DNA of 64,000 bases from Selenomonas timonae (GCF_014250475.1 NZ_CP060204.1:881001-945000); one strand, 5' to 3'; shown: positions 1 through 11,617, numbered from the stretch's first letter. Program-made: numbers and translations. Notes: generated by a model not told the origin, from the letters alone.

Positions 1-131
1 CGATTCGCGATGCGGATATGGCGAAGGAGATGACGAACTACACGAAGAACAACGTGCTGCTCCAGGCTGCGCAGTCCATGCTCGCACAGGCCAACCAGAA
101 CAGCTCGGCTGTCCTCTCGCTCCTCCAGTAA
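1..131 (+). CDS. Flagellin, C-terminal end (partial)
   Basis: The gene runs in from the left; codons are read from base 3 and stop at TAA 129-131, giving the last 42 residues. The tail has the alternating helical pattern of the flagellin C-terminal D0 domain, with [19 protein letters not shown] and a final LSLLQ. In the flagellin family this region packs in the filament core and is recognised by the export apparatus. A strong terminator follows 29 bases downstream, so this gene is transcribed apart from the glycosyltransferase operon behind it. The neighbourhood suggests that this flagellin is the acceptor for those enzymes, which is an inference. Confidence 0.9.
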   Translation, partial: IRDADMAKEMTNYTKNNVLLQAAQSMLAQANQNSSAVLSLLQ

Positions 132-159
132 TTCGCTTCGGCGCATACTTACGGATGAC

Positions 160-196
160 AGGAACCTCTCCCTTCGGGGAGGGGTTCTTTTTCTTT
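160..196 (+). terminator. Intrinsic terminator of flagellin gene
   Basis: An 11-bp stem (162-172 with 177-187) is closed by a TTCG tetraloop and followed by a T-rich tract. It separates flagellin from the downstream operon. Confidence 0.9.
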
Positions 197-223
197 GCTA
201 ATTTTACTTATATCGCGTATAAT
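195..223 (+). promoter_or_regulatory. Sigma-70 type promoter of the glycosyltransferase operon
   Basis: TTGCTA (195-200), a 17-bp spacer and TATAAT (218-223). It lies directly after the flagellin terminator and about 34 bases before the ATG at 257, so the island can be expressed independently of flagellin. Confidence 0.75.
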
Positions 224-256
224 AATTCTTTGAACAGAGATGAAAGGATGTGCGCT

Positions 257-3200
257 ATGAAGATCTCCGCCTGCTATATTGTAAAGGACGAAGCAGATGA
301 ACTGCGCCGTTCCCTTGCCTCTGTTCGACAGGCGGCTGATGAAATTATTGTTGTTTCGACATGTGGGAACTTGGCGGTTGTGCATGCTGCTGATGAATTT
401 TGTGCACGCATCTATGATTTCCCCTGGCAGAATGACTTTGCTCTGGTACGCAATTATGCACTCGAACAATGTACGGGGGATTTGGTCAGCTTTTTGGATG
501 CCGATGAATATTTCTTCCATCCGGAAGACTTGCGCGATGGAATTGAAGCTGCCGTACGTGAGAATCCGACCTTTGATATCATTATGATATCACTCTGTAA
601 TTTCATGACAGAGAACTCTTTCGCAGATGCCATGTATCTGTGGAGCCCGCGGATCCTGCGTATGCCGGGGTTGCACTACGAGGGGATGATTCACGAGCAA
701 GTCATACGCAATGATGGGGCGGAGCGCATACTTGTCTATGGAGATGAGCGCCTTGCTGCCGGACATACAGGCTATCTTACGGAGCGGGGAGAGGAGAAGA
801 TTCGCCGCAATATTGCCATGCTTGAACGGGATGCTGCGCTTCATGGATGGAAGGCAATGCATGCCTTTTACTTGGCGGATTGTTACTTCGGTCTGAAAGA
901 CTATGCGAAAACCCTGGAGTTTTCCAAGGCGGCTCTGCAGGAAGATGTCGTCTTCATTGGGGAAGAGAGCAAGGTCTATCATCAGATGATTGAGTCCATG
1001 CGGGCTCTGCATTACTCGGATGAGGAGATGCTAATACTGGCAGAGGAGGCTCTTGCAAAGTTTCCCAATCTGCCGGATTTTTATGCGCAGCGAGGGATGA
1101 TTCTATGCGGGCTTGCGCGCTATGAGGACGCTGCAGATAGTTTTGAGAAAGCCTTGCAGCATTACGACCATGATTTTTCCGCAATCCATGATTCATCATT
1201 CTTTAATCAGGCTGCTGCAGCCCATGTGGCAGATCGAATTGCGCAGATTTATAAGCATTTGGAAGAGCCGGAAAAGGTGAGTGTTTGGTTGGAGAAGGAG
1301 AAGTCGTATATGGAAGTGGCTGCAGTTGGCGAGGAGAAGCAGAAGCTTCGCATTACGGCATGCTATATTGTGCGCAATGATGCTGTTCATCTGACAAAGT
1401 CCATTGAGAGTCTATGTGATGAAGTCGATGAGCTGATCGTCGTTGATACGGGCTCCTCTGATGATTCTATGCATGTAGCAGAGTCTTTTGGCGCGACTGT
1501 ATATCATATCCCGTGGGCAGATGACTTTGCGGCTGCGCGCAATGCGGCACTTTCCCATGCCACGGGAGATTGGATTGTCTTTATCGATGCGGATGAATAC
1601 TTCTCCGCAGAGACTCGCACACATTTGCGCGCCTTGATAGAACAGGCTCATGCTGAAGATGGAGAGGTTCTTCTTGTACCATGGCATAATATTGATGAAG
1701 CGACAGGGGAAGTCCTGCTTGACTCCTATGCGCCGCGCATCTTTCACAGTCGAGAGGGGCGGCACTATGTCGGGAGGGTTCATGAGGAACTGCGGGATGC
1801 GGACGGGACAGCTCCGCCTTCCCGTATCATTCCGTCGGAGATGCTGACACTTGTGCACACAGGCTATTCTGCCGTCTTGACACGTGAAAAGGGGGAGCGC
1901 AATCTGCGACTCCTCCTCCAAGAAGTGAAGCATACAGAGCATCCGGAGCGCTGCTGGCGCTATCTTGCAGAGACGTATGACAATCTGGATGATGAACGGA
2001 TGGCGGAGCGCTATGCTCTTCGCGATATCGCACTCGGGCGCCGCTCTGTCGTCTATGCGAGCAGCTGTTGGCGCATTCTTCTGCGGATCTATGGGGGGCA
2101 GCCCGCGCGTAGAGAAAAATATCTTGCCGTTGCGGAGCGGGGCGCCAAAGAGTTCCCGGAACTTCCCGAGATGCACGCGGAATATGCCGAGGCTCTGGCG
2201 GCATTTCACCGCTACGAGGAGGCGTTCGTGGCGGCGGAGACTGCTCTTGCAGCAAATCCACCAGAGACAGGGACGGATCGTTCGCTCTTTACGGCGGAGA
2301 TGTGTGCGGAGCTACGGCGACGGGTTGGCATCTGGCATCATATTGCAGCAAGAGCAAAGGTGCTGCGTATTTCGGTTGCAGTATTTGTGCGCGACGATGC
2401 ACGAGATATGGAAACATGGCTTGCAAATACGGCTGTCTATGCGGATGAACGCATTGTCATCGATACGGGATCGCAGGATGGGACGCGCGCGCTTGCTGAA
2501 AAGGCAGGAGCGAAGGTCATTGATTTTGCGTGGCAGGATGATTTTGCAGCTGCGCGGAATGCTGCTATCAATGCGGTGAGCGGAGATTGGGCAGCCGTAT
2601 TGGATGCGGATGAGTCCTTCTTTGACCCATCGGAATTGCGTGCCTATCTTGCAATGGTGGATGTTATTCTGCCCCATGTGGATGCCGTGCTCCTGCCGAT
2701 CGTGCATGTGGATGAGGATGCGAATGAGCGCGTAACGGGGCGTGCGCCGCATGTCCGCCTCCTGCGCATGGGGCGCGGGCTCTTCTATGAAGGGCGCGTA
2801 CATGAAGTACTGCGAAAAGAAGGTGGGAAGCCGGCACTCTATCATGAACCCGTGGCGCTCTCCATCCGCCATGTGGGATACTCGTCGGGACGAATCCGTG
2901 CCAAGCACGAGCGGAACCTTGCTCTGATGGAGTGGAGGATTGCAGAGGCGGGGCTTCAGCCCGGTGACTGCCGCTATCTTGCCGATACCTATTACGGACT
3001 TGGACAGTATGCGGCGGCGCTCATATACGCGCGTGCCGCCCTGGAGGAGGATGTGACCTCCATCGGCGCACAGAGTCATCTCCATCATCTCCTCTTGGAT
3101 GCAATGGAAAAGGAACATGTTCCGCTTGCGGAACAGATTGAGACGGCAAGGGAGGCATGCCGCACATTCCCACAGCTGCCCGATTTTTATGGGCGCTTGG

Positions 3201-4189
3201 GTCTTCTACTTGCGGCGCGCGGGGATGGGGCTGCGCTGCCTGAGCTGACACGTGCACTCGAACGATATGAACGTCCTGCGGATGAGAGCGGGGAGGCTTC
3301 TGAATTTCCTGCATGGGCGGGTGCCGTATCTGCTGCGCGTGCGCGCCTCCTGATGGAGATGGGGGATAATGCTGCGGCAGAGGAGGGAGTATCGCGTGCG
3401 CTTGCGTTTGATACGGCGCGTGAAGAGGCTCTGGATGTCTATGTGGAGTTGCACGCCTCTGAGGATGCGGCGAAACTTCTGGGCTCTCTGCACGAAATGC
3501 TCGGCGAAGATCAGGAAACGTGCGCCTATCTCATGCGCTTTGCGGACAGCTACGGCTGGCTTGCGCTTGCGGCGGCGGCGCGTGCGGAATTCTCCCGCAG
3601 GACGGGGCGCACTGCCCTCAGTCCCGCAGTCTATGAAACGGCACGCACCCTTGCGCCGGAGGAGCTGGGCAACCAGGTTGTCGGTTCGTTGGCTGAATAT
3701 GTGCGTGAAATGCCAGAGATCTTGCTGCGCTTGGAGCGTGATCGGAATGCGGAGGGTCCGCAGCTCTATCATCGCCTGCGTGAGCTCCTGCCTCAGTCCA
3801 TGCGGACATTTTGGCGGCATTACGATGAACCGGATGCGGTGGCGCTACCTGAAAGCAGGGAGGGCTATGACCTCGTGAGGGAGGCATTTATCCACCATGC
3901 AGATTCTGTGCAGAGTGAGCGTTTCCTGCGCATATCTGCAGACTATGACGTAGCGTGTCTGCGCTCCGCCGCGGAAGGCTTCGTCAGAGCAGAGCGCTGG
4001 GAGGGGGCGCTCATAGGATGGGCGCTTCTTACTGCGCAGGAGGGAGAAACAGCGGACAGCATCTATGGGATGGCTTTTGCCTCGCTGCAGCTCGGTCTGC
4101 GCGCAGAGGCGGAAAAGCATCTGGCACGTGTACTTGTGCTCGATCCCATGCACCGGCAATCGAAGGAATTGATGGAGCTGATACAATGA
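257..4189 (+). CDS. Three-module GT2 glycosyltransferase with TPR segments
   Basis: A 1310-aa protein with no signal peptide, presumably cytoplasmic. Three GT2 (GT-A fold) modules start near residues 1, 365 and 701. Each is followed by TPR-like helices; the C-terminal ~300 residues are also helical and TPR-like. The DxD-type motif is DADEYF in modules 1 (about residue 82) and 2 (about 444) and DADESF in module 3 (about 785). Modules 2 and 3 have the nucleotide-site DTGS motif; module 1 reads STCG there and may be weak or inactive. The ATG at 257 was chosen because AAAGGA lies 8 bases upstream and the next gene starts with the same MKISAC sequence; ATG 248 is an alternative. The stop overlaps the next start (ATGA). 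Likely role: adding sugars to flagellin. The sugar is unknown. Confidence 0.85.
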   Translation: MKISACYIVKDEADELRRSLASVRQAADEIIVVSTCGNLAVVHAADEFCARIYDFPWQNDFALVRNYALEQCTGDLVSFLDADEYFFHPEDLRDGIEAAVRENPTFDIIMISLCNFMTENSFADAMYLWSPRILRMPGLHYEGMIHEQVIRNDGAERILVYGDERLAAGHTGYLTERGEEKIRRNIAMLERDAALHGWKAMHAFYLADCYFGLKDYAKTLEFSKAALQEDVVFIGEESKVYHQMIESMRALHYSDEEMLILAEEALAKFPNLPDFYAQRGMILCGLARYEDAADSFEKALQHYDHDFSAIHDSSFFNQAAAAHVADRIAQIYKHLEEPEKVSVWLEKEKSYMEVAAVGEEKQKLRITACYIVRNDAVHLTKSIESLCDEVDELIVVDTGSSDDSMHVAESFGATVYHIPWADDFAAARNAALSHATGDWIVFIDADEYFSAETRTHLRALIEQAHAEDGEVLLVPWHNIDEATGEVLLDSYAPRIFHSREGRHYVGRVHEELRDADGTAPPSRIIPSEMLTLVHTGYSAVLTREKGERNLRLLLQEVKHTEHPERCWRYLAETYDNLDDERMAERYALRDIALGRRSVVYASSCWRILLRIYGGQPARREKYLAVAERGAKEFPELPEMHAEYAEALAAFHRYEEAFVAAETALAANPPETGTDRSLFTAEMCAELRRRVGIWHHIAARAKVLRISVAVFVRDDARDMETWLANTAVYADERIVIDTGSQDGTRALAEKAGAKVIDFAWQDDFAAARNAAINAVSGDWAAVLDADESFFDPSELRAYLAMVDVILPHVDAVLLPIVHVDEDANERVTGRAPHVRLLRMGRGLFYEGRVHEVLRKEGGKPALYHEPVALSIRHVGYSSGRIRAKHERNLALMEWRIAEAGLQPGDCRYLADTYYGLGQYAAALIYARAALEEDVTSIGAQSHLHHLLLDAMEKEHVPLAEQIETAREACRTFPQLPDFYGRLGLLLAARGDGAALPELTRALERYERPADESGEASEFPAWAGAVSAARARLLMEMGDNAAAEEGVSRALAFDTAREEALDVYVELHASEDAAKLLGSLHEMLGEDQETCAYLMRFADSYGWLALAAAARAEFSRRTGRTALSPAVYETARTLAPEELGNQVVGSLAEYVREMPEILLRLERDRNAEGPQLYHRLRELLPQSMRTFWRHYDEPDAVALPESREGYDLVREAFIHHADSVQSERFLRISADYDVACLRSAAEGFVRAERWEGALIGWALLTAQEGETADSIYGMAFASLQLGLRAEAEKHLARVLVLDPMHRQSKELMELIQ

Positions 4190-5664
4190 AGATCTCGGCG
4201 TGTGTCATCACGAAGAACGAGGCGGAGAATCTGCCGCGCTGGCTCAGATCCATGCGTGTCTTTGCCGATGAGATGATCGTGGTCGATACGGGATCGACGG
4301 ATGCAACGGTGGAGATTGCACGCATGGGTGGGGCTCAGGTCTTTCGTTTTGACTGGATCAATGACTTCGCTGCAGCGAAGAATTTTGCGCTCGATCAGGC
4401 GACGGGGGACTGGGTGGTCTTTACCGATGCGGATGAGTATTTTACCGAAGAAAGTGGACCGCGCGTGCGGCCGCTGATTGAGGAATACGATAAAAAAGAT
4501 ACGATGGACGGATTCATCGTACATCTTGTCAATATTGATATGGATACGGGTGCTCTCATGGGGACATCCGCCGAGGTTCAGCGTATCTTTCGTCGTGCAC
4601 CGCATATCCGCTTTGTGGGGAGCATTCACGAACATGTGGAGAATCTCAGCGGCGATATGGGGCGCGAGATGATGATGGCGCCGGGGCTGACGCTCTATCA
4701 TACGGGATATTCGCCGCGTATCATCAAGCAGAAATCCAAACGCGATTTGGGGCTGCTGCTCGCACGGCGCGCGCGCGGTGCGCATAAAAAGCTCGATGAA
4801 TATCATCTGATGGACTGCTATTATACGTTGGAGGATTATCCGCAGGCCGCGCACTACGCACGGCTAGCACTGGATAGTGAACATCGCCCCGTGGGCTCGG
4901 AGGATCGCCCGCACGCTGTCCTTCTTCAGTCGCTGATTCTGATGAAAGCGGCAGATGCGGAGATCACGGCAGCCTATGATGTTGCAAGGGAAGCCCTGCC
5001 TGAAAAGGCAGATTTCCCTCTGATCTACGGAACCTATGCGTGGGATCAGGCATATTTTACAACGGCCTGTGCGGCATATGCAGAGGGAATCCGCCTGCAT
5101 GAGGACTTCTATCGCGAAGGGGATTTTTCCGGCGTTCTTGCACCGACCGCATATGTGCGGCTCGGCGAGGCCGCTGCTCTGCGTGGTCATATGGAGGAGG
5201 CGTTGCTGCTGCATGAACGAGCCGTGCGTATGAATCCTCACTTCGCGCCGCTGCTTGGCACATTCATCCGCTTGCTCGAGCGTACAGGGGCGGATGATGC
5301 GACGGTGATTGAGGTACTGAACGGGATCTATGATAAGAATGTCGATGCTCAGCTCCTCGCTGCCGTATTGGGAGGAACCTCGTTTCGTCTCGCGGCTCTT
5401 TACTATGACCACCGTGCAAATGTCCACTTCTCCGAACGACGGCGTTTTTTGCTCGCGGGGGATGTGGGCTCTGCAGCGGCAATGCTTGTGGAGGATATGG
5501 AGCGCACGGCAGCGGTAGCTGCGGCCTGTGGGGCAGGATTTTCGACTCAGCAGCAGGGCGCGCTTACACTTCTCCTGCCGGACTCCTGTAGGGAAAATTC
5601 TGCAGCACCCGAGGCCGCGCGCATGCTGCGGCGTATCGGTCGGCTTGCAAGAGGGATGAAATGA
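4186..5664 (+). CDS. GT2 glycosyltransferase with TPR tail, single module
   Basis: A 492-aa protein closely similar in design to one module of the preceding 1310-aa enzyme. An N-terminal GT2 domain (about residues 1-230) has [16 protein letters not shown], the DTGSTD nucleotide-site motif and the DADEYF metal-binding motif; TPR-like helical repeats follow to the end. Both ends overlap neighbours by 4 bases (ATGA), implying translational coupling. All catalytic motifs look intact, so this is probably the simplest active member of the GT2 set. Acting on flagellin or on a sugar already attached to it is inferred from context. Confidence 0.85.
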   Translation: MKISACVITKNEAENLPRWLRSMRVFADEMIVVDTGSTDATVEIARMGGAQVFRFDWINDFAAAKNFALDQATGDWVVFTDADEYFTEESGPRVRPLIEEYDKKDTMDGFIVHLVNIDMDTGALMGTSAEVQRIFRRAPHIRFVGSIHEHVENLSGDMGREMMMAPGLTLYHTGYSPRIIKQKSKRDLGLLLARRARGAHKKLDEYHLMDCYYTLEDYPQAAHYARLALDSEHRPVGSEDRPHAVLLQSLILMKAADAEITAAYDVAREALPEKADFPLIYGTYAWDQAYFTTACAAYAEGIRLHEDFYREGDFSGVLAPTAYVRLGEAAALRGHMEEALLLHERAVRMNPHFAPLLGTFIRLLERTGADDATVIEVLNGIYDKNVDAQLLAAVLGGTSFRLAALYYDHRANVHFSERRRFLLAGDVGSAAAMLVEDMERTAAVAAACGAGFSTQQQGALTLLLPDSCRENSAAPEAARMLRRIGRLARGMK

Positions 5665-8600
5665 CAATGGATCAACTCGAGGCTCTGCGCGAGCGCATCT
5701 ATGCAGCGCTTGCATACGGAGATGAGCGGGCGGCGCGGAAGGGCATCAAGAAATTGCAGCGGCACGCCCCTGCAGAGGCAGCCGGACTTCTCACGGCACT
5801 TCACATTGAGGCGGGGCGTGCTGACGCGGCTCTTGCGGCGTGGCATGAGCGCGCAAAACATGCACCCCATGATCCCTATACGGACTTTCTGCGCGCGCGC
5901 ATATATCTCTTGGAGGGCGCACGATGCGCGTCGCTGGAGGTGCTCGAGCCGCTGATCGATGCGTCCATGTCTGCGGAGATCGCGGAGAAGGTATATAATC
6001 TCGCGGGGCAGTGTGCGCGCTTCCTTGGCCGCGCCGCGGAGGCGGTGAGCTGTTATGAGCGGGCGCGCGATGCCGCCTCCGACCTTGCGCTCAAGGCGCT
6101 CAATGCGAGCAATGTGCTCTTTAACAGGCACTATCTTCCTGCGACACTGGAAGAGGACAGGGGGGCAGCGTCGGAATACGGCGCACTCTTTGCGACGGTG
6201 CGGCAATTCGACCACACGGCACATAGGCGAGGCACGCGGCTACGGATTGGCTATCTTTCCCCTGATGTGAGGGAGCACGTTGTGCTCTCCTTTTCGTATG
6301 CGCTGATGACGGCACTCGATCCCGCGCGTTTCGAGGTGACCGTCTATGCGCTGAATGCGGAGGATGCCTATACGGAAAAGGTAAAGGCATCTGTTGAACA
6401 CTTCCGCAATCTCGCGCGCCATTCGGCAGAGGAGGCGGCGCAGGTCATCTGCCGCGATAAGATCGACATCCTCGTCGATCTCGCGGGTCATACGGCGGGC
6501 AGGACACTGCCGATTCTCGCATATCGTCCTGCGCCCGTGCAGATTTCGGGCATTGGATATTTTGCCTCAACAGGACTCTCGACTGTGGATTATTTCCTTG
6601 CCGATCCGACTCTTGCGGCGGGGGATGCAGAAAAGGGCTTCGTGGAGGAACTGCTCGTCCTTCCTCAAACGCATTTCTGCTGGCAGCCGCTGCACACGCC
6701 ACCTATGTCCATGCATGCACCTGCGGCGGGACGCAGCATCATTTTCGGCAGCTTCAACAACTTCACGAAGCTGAATGATGCGGTGCTGCGCGTCTGGGCG
6801 GAGATTCTGCGCCGTGTGGAGGGGAGCCGTCTGCTCCTCAAGGCGGATGTCTTTTCCTATGCCGATGCACGCACGGAGGCATTCCAGCGCATTGAGACGT
6901 CAGGCATTCCGCTCGCATGCGTCGATACGGAAGGGGCGTCACGGGATTATCTCGCAGCCTACAATCGCGTGGATATTGCGCTGGATCCCTTCCCCTATCC
7001 GGGCGGCGGAACGACCTGTGATGCGCTCTACATGGGTGTGCCTGTGGTGACGATGAGGGGGGAGAGCCTCGGCAGCCGCTTTGGTGCATCCCTTGTCGAG
7101 AATATTGGCGCGGGGGCACTGATCGCGCAGACAACAGAGGAGTATATTGACCGCGCTGTTTCTTTGGCACGCGATACGGAGCTGCTCGACGCACTGCACG
7201 CAGGGCTGCGCGGGATGATGGAGACCTCTCCTGTCATGGATGCGGCAGCCTACGGTAGTGCCGTAGGAGCGGCGTATGAGCAGGTTTGGGCAGCGTATGC
7301 AGAGCGTGCGTCGCTGTTAAAGTCCTCCTCCATTCGTGACGATAGTATGAGTATGGATGTCAAGGCGCTGAAGAACCGTATTTTTAGAGCCCTTGAGGGA
7401 GAGCGCTACGCCGAGGCACAGGCGTGTACAGGGCATGCTTTTGCTGCAGGCATACAGGATGACATGCTCTCCTATCTTCATGCGTATGCGATAGAGCGAC
7501 AGGGCGATCTGCCGCGTGCGATGAAACTTGCAGAGGAGTATCTGGCGACGGGGCGCACGGATCTCCGTCATGAGTTCATGCGGCTGCGCGCCGCCGTTGC
7601 CTATCGCGTGGGCGATGTGCGGGCAGCGGAATACTACAAATGTGCCTATGATGAGGAGCCGTCCGATATGGGGCTCTACAGCTCGTTCCTGCTCGCACAG
7701 AATGCGCAGGATGTGGACGCGGACGAACTCTTCCGCGCGCATTGTTCCTATGGTGTGCTTTTCAAAGAAACGCCGCGTTATACATATGATACCCCCTATC
7801 GCCATGCGAAGATTCGTGTTGGCTATATCTCACCTGATTTTCGCCGCAATGTCCTGCAGCATTTCGTGCAGTCGCTGCTGACGGCGTATGACCACGCGCA
7901 CTTCGAGGTCTATGTGTACAGTACGGCAGAGAACCCGGATGAGGTGACGGCGGCACTGCGTCCCCATGTCACTGTGTGGCGTGATCTGGCAGAGGATTCG
8001 CCTGAGAAAATTGCCGCGCGGATTCATGCGGATGAGATTGATGTACTCGTTGACTTGGCGGGTCATGCGTCGGGCGGAGCGCTTCCCGTGCTCGCGCGTC
8101 GGCCTGCGCCTGTGCAGATGATGGGGCTTGGCTATACAGCGACCTCCGGGCTTGAGACCGTTGACTATTTCCTGACAGATGGATTTTGCGATCCCGTTGG
8201 CGGTGTAAGCGAGCGCTACTTTACGGAGAAGCTCATCCGTCTGCCGAGCCAGTTCGTCTACGTGCCGCGTGCAGGGCTTCCTGCTCCAACGGGAACGCCT
8301 GCAAGACAGCGGGGGCATATCCTCTTTGGCGTATTCAACCAGTACCGCAAATTTACGGATGAGATGCTGCTTCTCTGGCACGAGATCATGGAGCGTATGC
8401 CGACGTCGGAGCTGCTGCTGAAATCTCAGATCTTCTTTGCGCCTGCAATGGTGGAGGCGGCACGCATGCGATTGGAGCGGCTCGGATTCGACCTCACGCG
8501 CGTGATTCTGGAGCCTGCAACGACGGACTATATGGAGCGCTATCTCGATGTGGACATTGCACTTGATACGTACCCATGGCCGGGCGGCGGCACGACCTGT

Positions 8601-8900
8601 GATGCACTCTACATGGGCGTGCCCGTTGTGACGCTGTACGGGGAGCGACGCAGTACCCGCTTCTCCTATGCGCTGCTGACGCATGTGGGGCTGGAGGTGC
8701 TGGCGGTGCAGTCCTCTGCGGACTATGTGGCGTGCGCCGTCACTCTTGCGGGGGATCTCGACAGATTGGATCAGCTGCATGTTGGCTTGCGTGCGCACAT
8801 GGAAGGCTCTGCAATTATGGATCAAGAAGGCTATATGCGCGCATTGGAGCGCGCGTATGTGAACGCGCTGAAGGATTGGCACGAAGGGGAGAGGTCATGA
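5661..8900 (+). CDS. Tandem double-module GT41 (OGT/SPINDLY-like) glycosyltransferase
   Basis: A 1079-aa protein made of two homologous halves, about 1-555 and 562-1079, each with an N-terminal TPR-like helical part and a GT41 catalytic part. In half 1, RIGYLSPD is near residue 194, DLAGHTAGRTLP holds the conserved His, FGSFNNFTK carries the family Lys, and PGGGTTCDALYMG (about 445) binds the nucleotide sugar. Half 2 has the same set, with RVGYISPD near 718 and PGGGTTCDALYMG near 971. The second half opens with MSMDVKALKNRIF, mirroring the protein start [14 protein letters not shown], which points to an internal gene duplication. GT41 enzymes transfer GlcNAc or related sugars to Ser/Thr; the donor here is unknown. 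ATGA overlaps join both neighbours. Confidence 0.85.
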   Translation: MTMDQLEALRERIYAALAYGDERAARKGIKKLQRHAPAEAAGLLTALHIEAGRADAALAAWHERAKHAPHDPYTDFLRARIYLLEGARCASLEVLEPLIDASMSAEIAEKVYNLAGQCARFLGRAAEAVSCYERARDAASDLALKALNASNVLFNRHYLPATLEEDRGAASEYGALFATVRQFDHTAHRRGTRLRIGYLSPDVREHVVLSFSYALMTALDPARFEVTVYALNAEDAYTEKVKASVEHFRNLARHSAEEAAQVICRDKIDILVDLAGHTAGRTLPILAYRPAPVQISGIGYFASTGLSTVDYFLADPTLAAGDAEKGFVEELLVLPQTHFCWQPLHTPPMSMHAPAAGRSIIFGSFNNFTKLNDAVLRVWAEILRRVEGSRLLLKADVFSYADARTEAFQRIETSGIPLACVDTEGASRDYLAAYNRVDIALDPFPYPGGGTTCDALYMGVPVVTMRGESLGSRFGASLVENIGAGALIAQTTEEYIDRAVSLARDTELLDALHAGLRGMMETSPVMDAAAYGSAVGAAYEQVWAAYAERASLLKSSSIRDDSMSMDVKALKNRIFRALEGERYAEAQACTGHAFAAGIQDDMLSYLHAYAIERQGDLPRAMKLAEEYLATGRTDLRHEFMRLRAAVAYRVGDVRAAEYYKCAYDEEPSDMGLYSSFLLAQNAQDVDADELFRAHCSYGVLFKETPRYTYDTPYRHAKIRVGYISPDFRRNVLQHFVQSLLTAYDHAHFEVYVYSTAENPDEVTAALRPHVTVWRDLAEDSPEKIAARIHADEIDVLVDLAGHASGGALPVLARRPAPVQMMGLGYTATSGLETVDYFLTDGFCDPVGGVSERYFTEKLIRLPSQFVYVPRAGLPAPTGTPARQRGHILFGVFNQYRKFTDEMLLLWHEIMERMPTSELLLKSQIFFAPAMVEAARMRLERLGFDLTRVILEPATTDYMERYLDVDIALDTYPWPGGGTTCDALYMGVPVVTLYGERRSTRFSYALLTHVGLEVLAVQSSADYVACAVTLAGDLDRLDQLHVGLRAHMEGSAIMDQEGYMRALERAYVNALKDWHEGERS

Positions 8901-11617
8901 AGAAAAAGAAGAAAAAGCAAGCACGTACGACAGGGGTGCCTCAGTCTTCGCACAAGATCCGACTCGGCTATCTCTCCTCGGACTTTGGTACGGGGCGCAC
9001 GCGCGATCTCCTTCCCGCATTTTTTTTCTGGTATGATCGCGCGCGCTTTGACATTTATGCCTATCATACGGGTGTGGAAGGGGATACAGCATCCTTCGCC
9101 AAGAATGCGGCACTGCGGGAGATTGGCCATCATAGCCCGCAGGAGGCGGCAGAGGAAATCCAACGGGATAAAATCGATCTGCTCGTCGATCTCTCGCTGC
9201 GCATGCCCGATGATCACATCCGTTCGATCATGCAGCTACGTCCCGCTCCATATATTGTTTCACTTGCTGCAGACTGCCCCAAGGAGCTTGCAGAAAGACT
9301 TCCATCTGTCGAGGGGGAGAAAATCTTCTCCCATTGTTATACACCGTTTGAGCGGGTGCAGCACTATACCTACCGCCCACCCCTGCTTGATACGGGAGTT
9401 CCGAGCATTGGTGTTGTCGGTGAGCTGAAGCGGGATGAGGCGGAACGGTTTGTGTCGCTTGTCGTAAAGCTCTTACAAGGTGAGCATGTCGTTCGCCTGA
9501 TCTTGCCTGCACGCGTTGCAGAGGGCTTATCGGAGGAGGATTTTGCTCGGATTGCAGAGGCAGGTTCAGAGGATGCTGTGCTCGAGCTCGTGGATGAACT
9601 GTCCTACGAAGTACTCGATCTTGTAGTCGGTGTGGATGTTGATCTCGTCGATGTTTGTCGAGCGGCTGACCATGGAGTCCCCCTTCTAACAACAGAAGCT
9701 TCTGTATGTGGTCATCGTGCTCGGATGTTGCTGGAGAAGCTGGAGCTCATACCTGCATACAATGGGGCGGAGCTTGTTGCAGAAATTGGCAGACTTCTGT
9801 CCGATCAGTCACGCCTCTCAGAGTTCCACGAATGCCTGCATTGGCGGCTTTTGGATCTCTTTGACGGAGGCGCTGTCATGTTTTCCGTGGAGCGTGCCTA
9901 TTCTCGTGTTTTTGCACAGATGAATCAGGAGCAGGGCGCTGAGATTACAAAGACTCTCTTGGATGCTGCCTCCCGCGAGGACTGGGAGACGGTTCTCTTT
10001 GCGGCTCATGCACTGGACGGCATGAATCAGCTGGAAGCGGAGCTGCGCATGAGTCTTGCGTGGGCATATTATTTTCTAGGGCAGGGAAGCCATGCCGGAC
10101 GGTGGGCTCTGGCAGCAACCGGACTTGCGCGGGATCGTGAAGCGGCACGGCTCTATCTGTCCGTCATCAGCAAGAGCCCGCCTGGGACAGGGCAGGAGAT
10201 CTATGAACGCGCACGTTATGGGCTGCGGCTCATTGAGGAGGGGCTTCCCGCTGTGCCGGAGATTCGGGCTGCACTTTTAAAGGCCTGCATGATCTATGCG
10301 GGGCTTGTGCAGGGGGGAGAAGCTGCTTCGACGTACACGAGGCTTTACGCGATGCAAGCTGAGAAGACAGAAATGCACCGCTTTTATTATGGTGCCAGTC
10401 TCTTTCATTTGAACGCAGTGGATCTACCTGCTGCAGAGGTCTACCAAAGAAGCCTTCATTATGGGGAACTCTTTTCCGATGTGCAGCCGTATTCTCACAT
10501 GGGGCGACGTAAAAAGGAAAAGATCCGAATTGGATATATCTCTGGGGATTTTCGATATCATGTTATGCAGTACTTTGTCTGGCCATTTCTTGCGGGCTTT
10601 GATCAGGACTCTTTTGAGGTCTATGTCTATAGTTTGGGGGAGCCGGATCAATTTTCGCAATTCTTTCAGACGCTTGTGACATGCTGGCGTGATCTCTCGG
10701 ACTGCAATATGGATATGGCGAAAATTGCGGGAAAGATCTATCGGGATGAGATCGATATCCTCTTTGATCTTGCGGGGCATACGGCAGAGTCGGGGCTCGC
10801 TGCGCTTGCGTGGAAGCCCGCGCCCATCCAGCTGTCAGGGCTTGGCTATATGGCGACGACGGGGCTGCCTGCCGTGGATTATTTTGTGACCGATCATTAC
10901 TGTGATCCGGAAGGGGGGGGCAGCGAGCAGGTCTATGTTGAAAAATTACTGCGCCTGACAAGTCAATTCTGCTATAATGGTTATACGCATCTGCCCGCCT
11001 CAGATGGGGCACCCGCACGTCATCGGGAGTATATTCTGTTTGCCTCATTCAATCAGTACCGCAAAATACGAGATGATATGCTTGTGGCGTGGCGTCAGAT
11101 CATGGAACGTATACCGAATTCCCGCCTGCTGCTGAAAAATTCTGCCTACCAGCAGCCCGGCGTTGCAATGACGGCATATAAGCGGCTAAAGGAAATGGGC
11201 TTCGATATGAGTCGTGTAACCTTCGAGCCTGGGACAAAGGACTATATGATGCGCTATCTCGATGTGGATATTGCGCTTGACACATTTCCTTGGCCCGGTG
11301 GCGGGACGACCTGCGATGCGCTCTATATGGGCGTTCCTGTTATTTCTTATTATACGGAGCGCCACAGCACGCGTTTTAGCTATAGTATCCTTGCCAATAT
11401 GGGGCTTGCCGAACTTGCCTCTGAACGTATGGAAGACTATATCGAAACAGCAGTGGCTCTTGCAGGCAATCTGGATCTTTTAGATGCCCTGCACAGGGAG
11501 CTGCGCCCTCGTATGAAGGCATCGCCTGTCATGGACCAGGAGGGCTATATTCGTGAGATGGAGGGATGTTATCGTGCAATCTGGGCACAGTGGCAAGCGC
11601 ATGCAGAATCCATTTGA
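8897..11617 (+). CDS. GT41 protein with one decayed and one intact module
   Basis: A 906-aa protein starting at the ATG that overlaps the previous stop (ATGA), with a lysine-rich N-terminus. The first module (about 20-370) keeps the RLGYLSSD entry motif and RPAP but is altered at key sites: DLSLR replaces the DLAGH containing the conserved His (about residue 98), the FN...K segment is missing, and the GGGTTCDALYMG loop is replaced by unrelated sequence near residue 246. The second module is intact, with RIGYISGD near 543, DLAGHTAES, FASFNQYRK and PGGGTTCDALYMG near 799. The first half may now serve for binding or scaffolding. The DNA around 9300-9760 looks less GC-rich than its surroundings by eye. 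Confidence 0.8.
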   Translation: MKKKKKKQARTTGVPQSSHKIRLGYLSSDFGTGRTRDLLPAFFFWYDRARFDIYAYHTGVEGDTASFAKNAALREIGHHSPQEAAEEIQRDKIDLLVDLSLRMPDDHIRSIMQLRPAPYIVSLAADCPKELAERLPSVEGEKIFSHCYTPFERVQHYTYRPPLLDTGVPSIGVVGELKRDEAERFVSLVVKLLQGEHVVRLILPARVAEGLSEEDFARIAEAGSEDAVLELVDELSYEVLDLVVGVDVDLVDVCRAADHGVPLLTTEASVCGHRARMLLEKLELIPAYNGAELVAEIGRLLSDQSRLSEFHECLHWRLLDLFDGGAVMFSVERAYSRVFAQMNQEQGAEITKTLLDAASREDWETVLFAAHALDGMNQLEAELRMSLAWAYYFLGQGSHAGRWALAATGLARDREAARLYLSVISKSPPGTGQEIYERARYGLRLIEEGLPAVPEIRAALLKACMIYAGLVQGGEAASTYTRLYAMQAEKTEMHRFYYGASLFHLNAVDLPAAEVYQRSLHYGELFSDVQPYSHMGRRKKEKIRIGYISGDFRYHVMQYFVWPFLAGFDQDSFEVYVYSLGEPDQFSQFFQTLVTCWRDLSDCNMDMAKIAGKIYRDEIDILFDLAGHTAESGLAALAWKPAPIQLSGLGYMATTGLPAVDYFVTDHYCDPEGGGSEQVYVEKLLRLTSQFCYNGYTHLPASDGAPARHREYILFASFNQYRKIRDDMLVAWRQIMERIPNSRLLLKNSAYQQPGVAMTAYKRLKEMGFDMSRVTFEPGTKDYMMRYLDVDIALDTFPWPGGGTTCDALYMGVPVISYYTERHSTRFSYSILANMGLAELASERMEDYIETAVALAGNLDLLDALHRELRPRMKASPVMDQEGYIREMEGCYRAIWAQWQAHAESI

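Noticed and set aside
12-131. Flagellin fragment as a pseudogene
   Set aside because: The frame is open to the window edge and has a normal flagellin C-terminus, so it is simply cut by the window.
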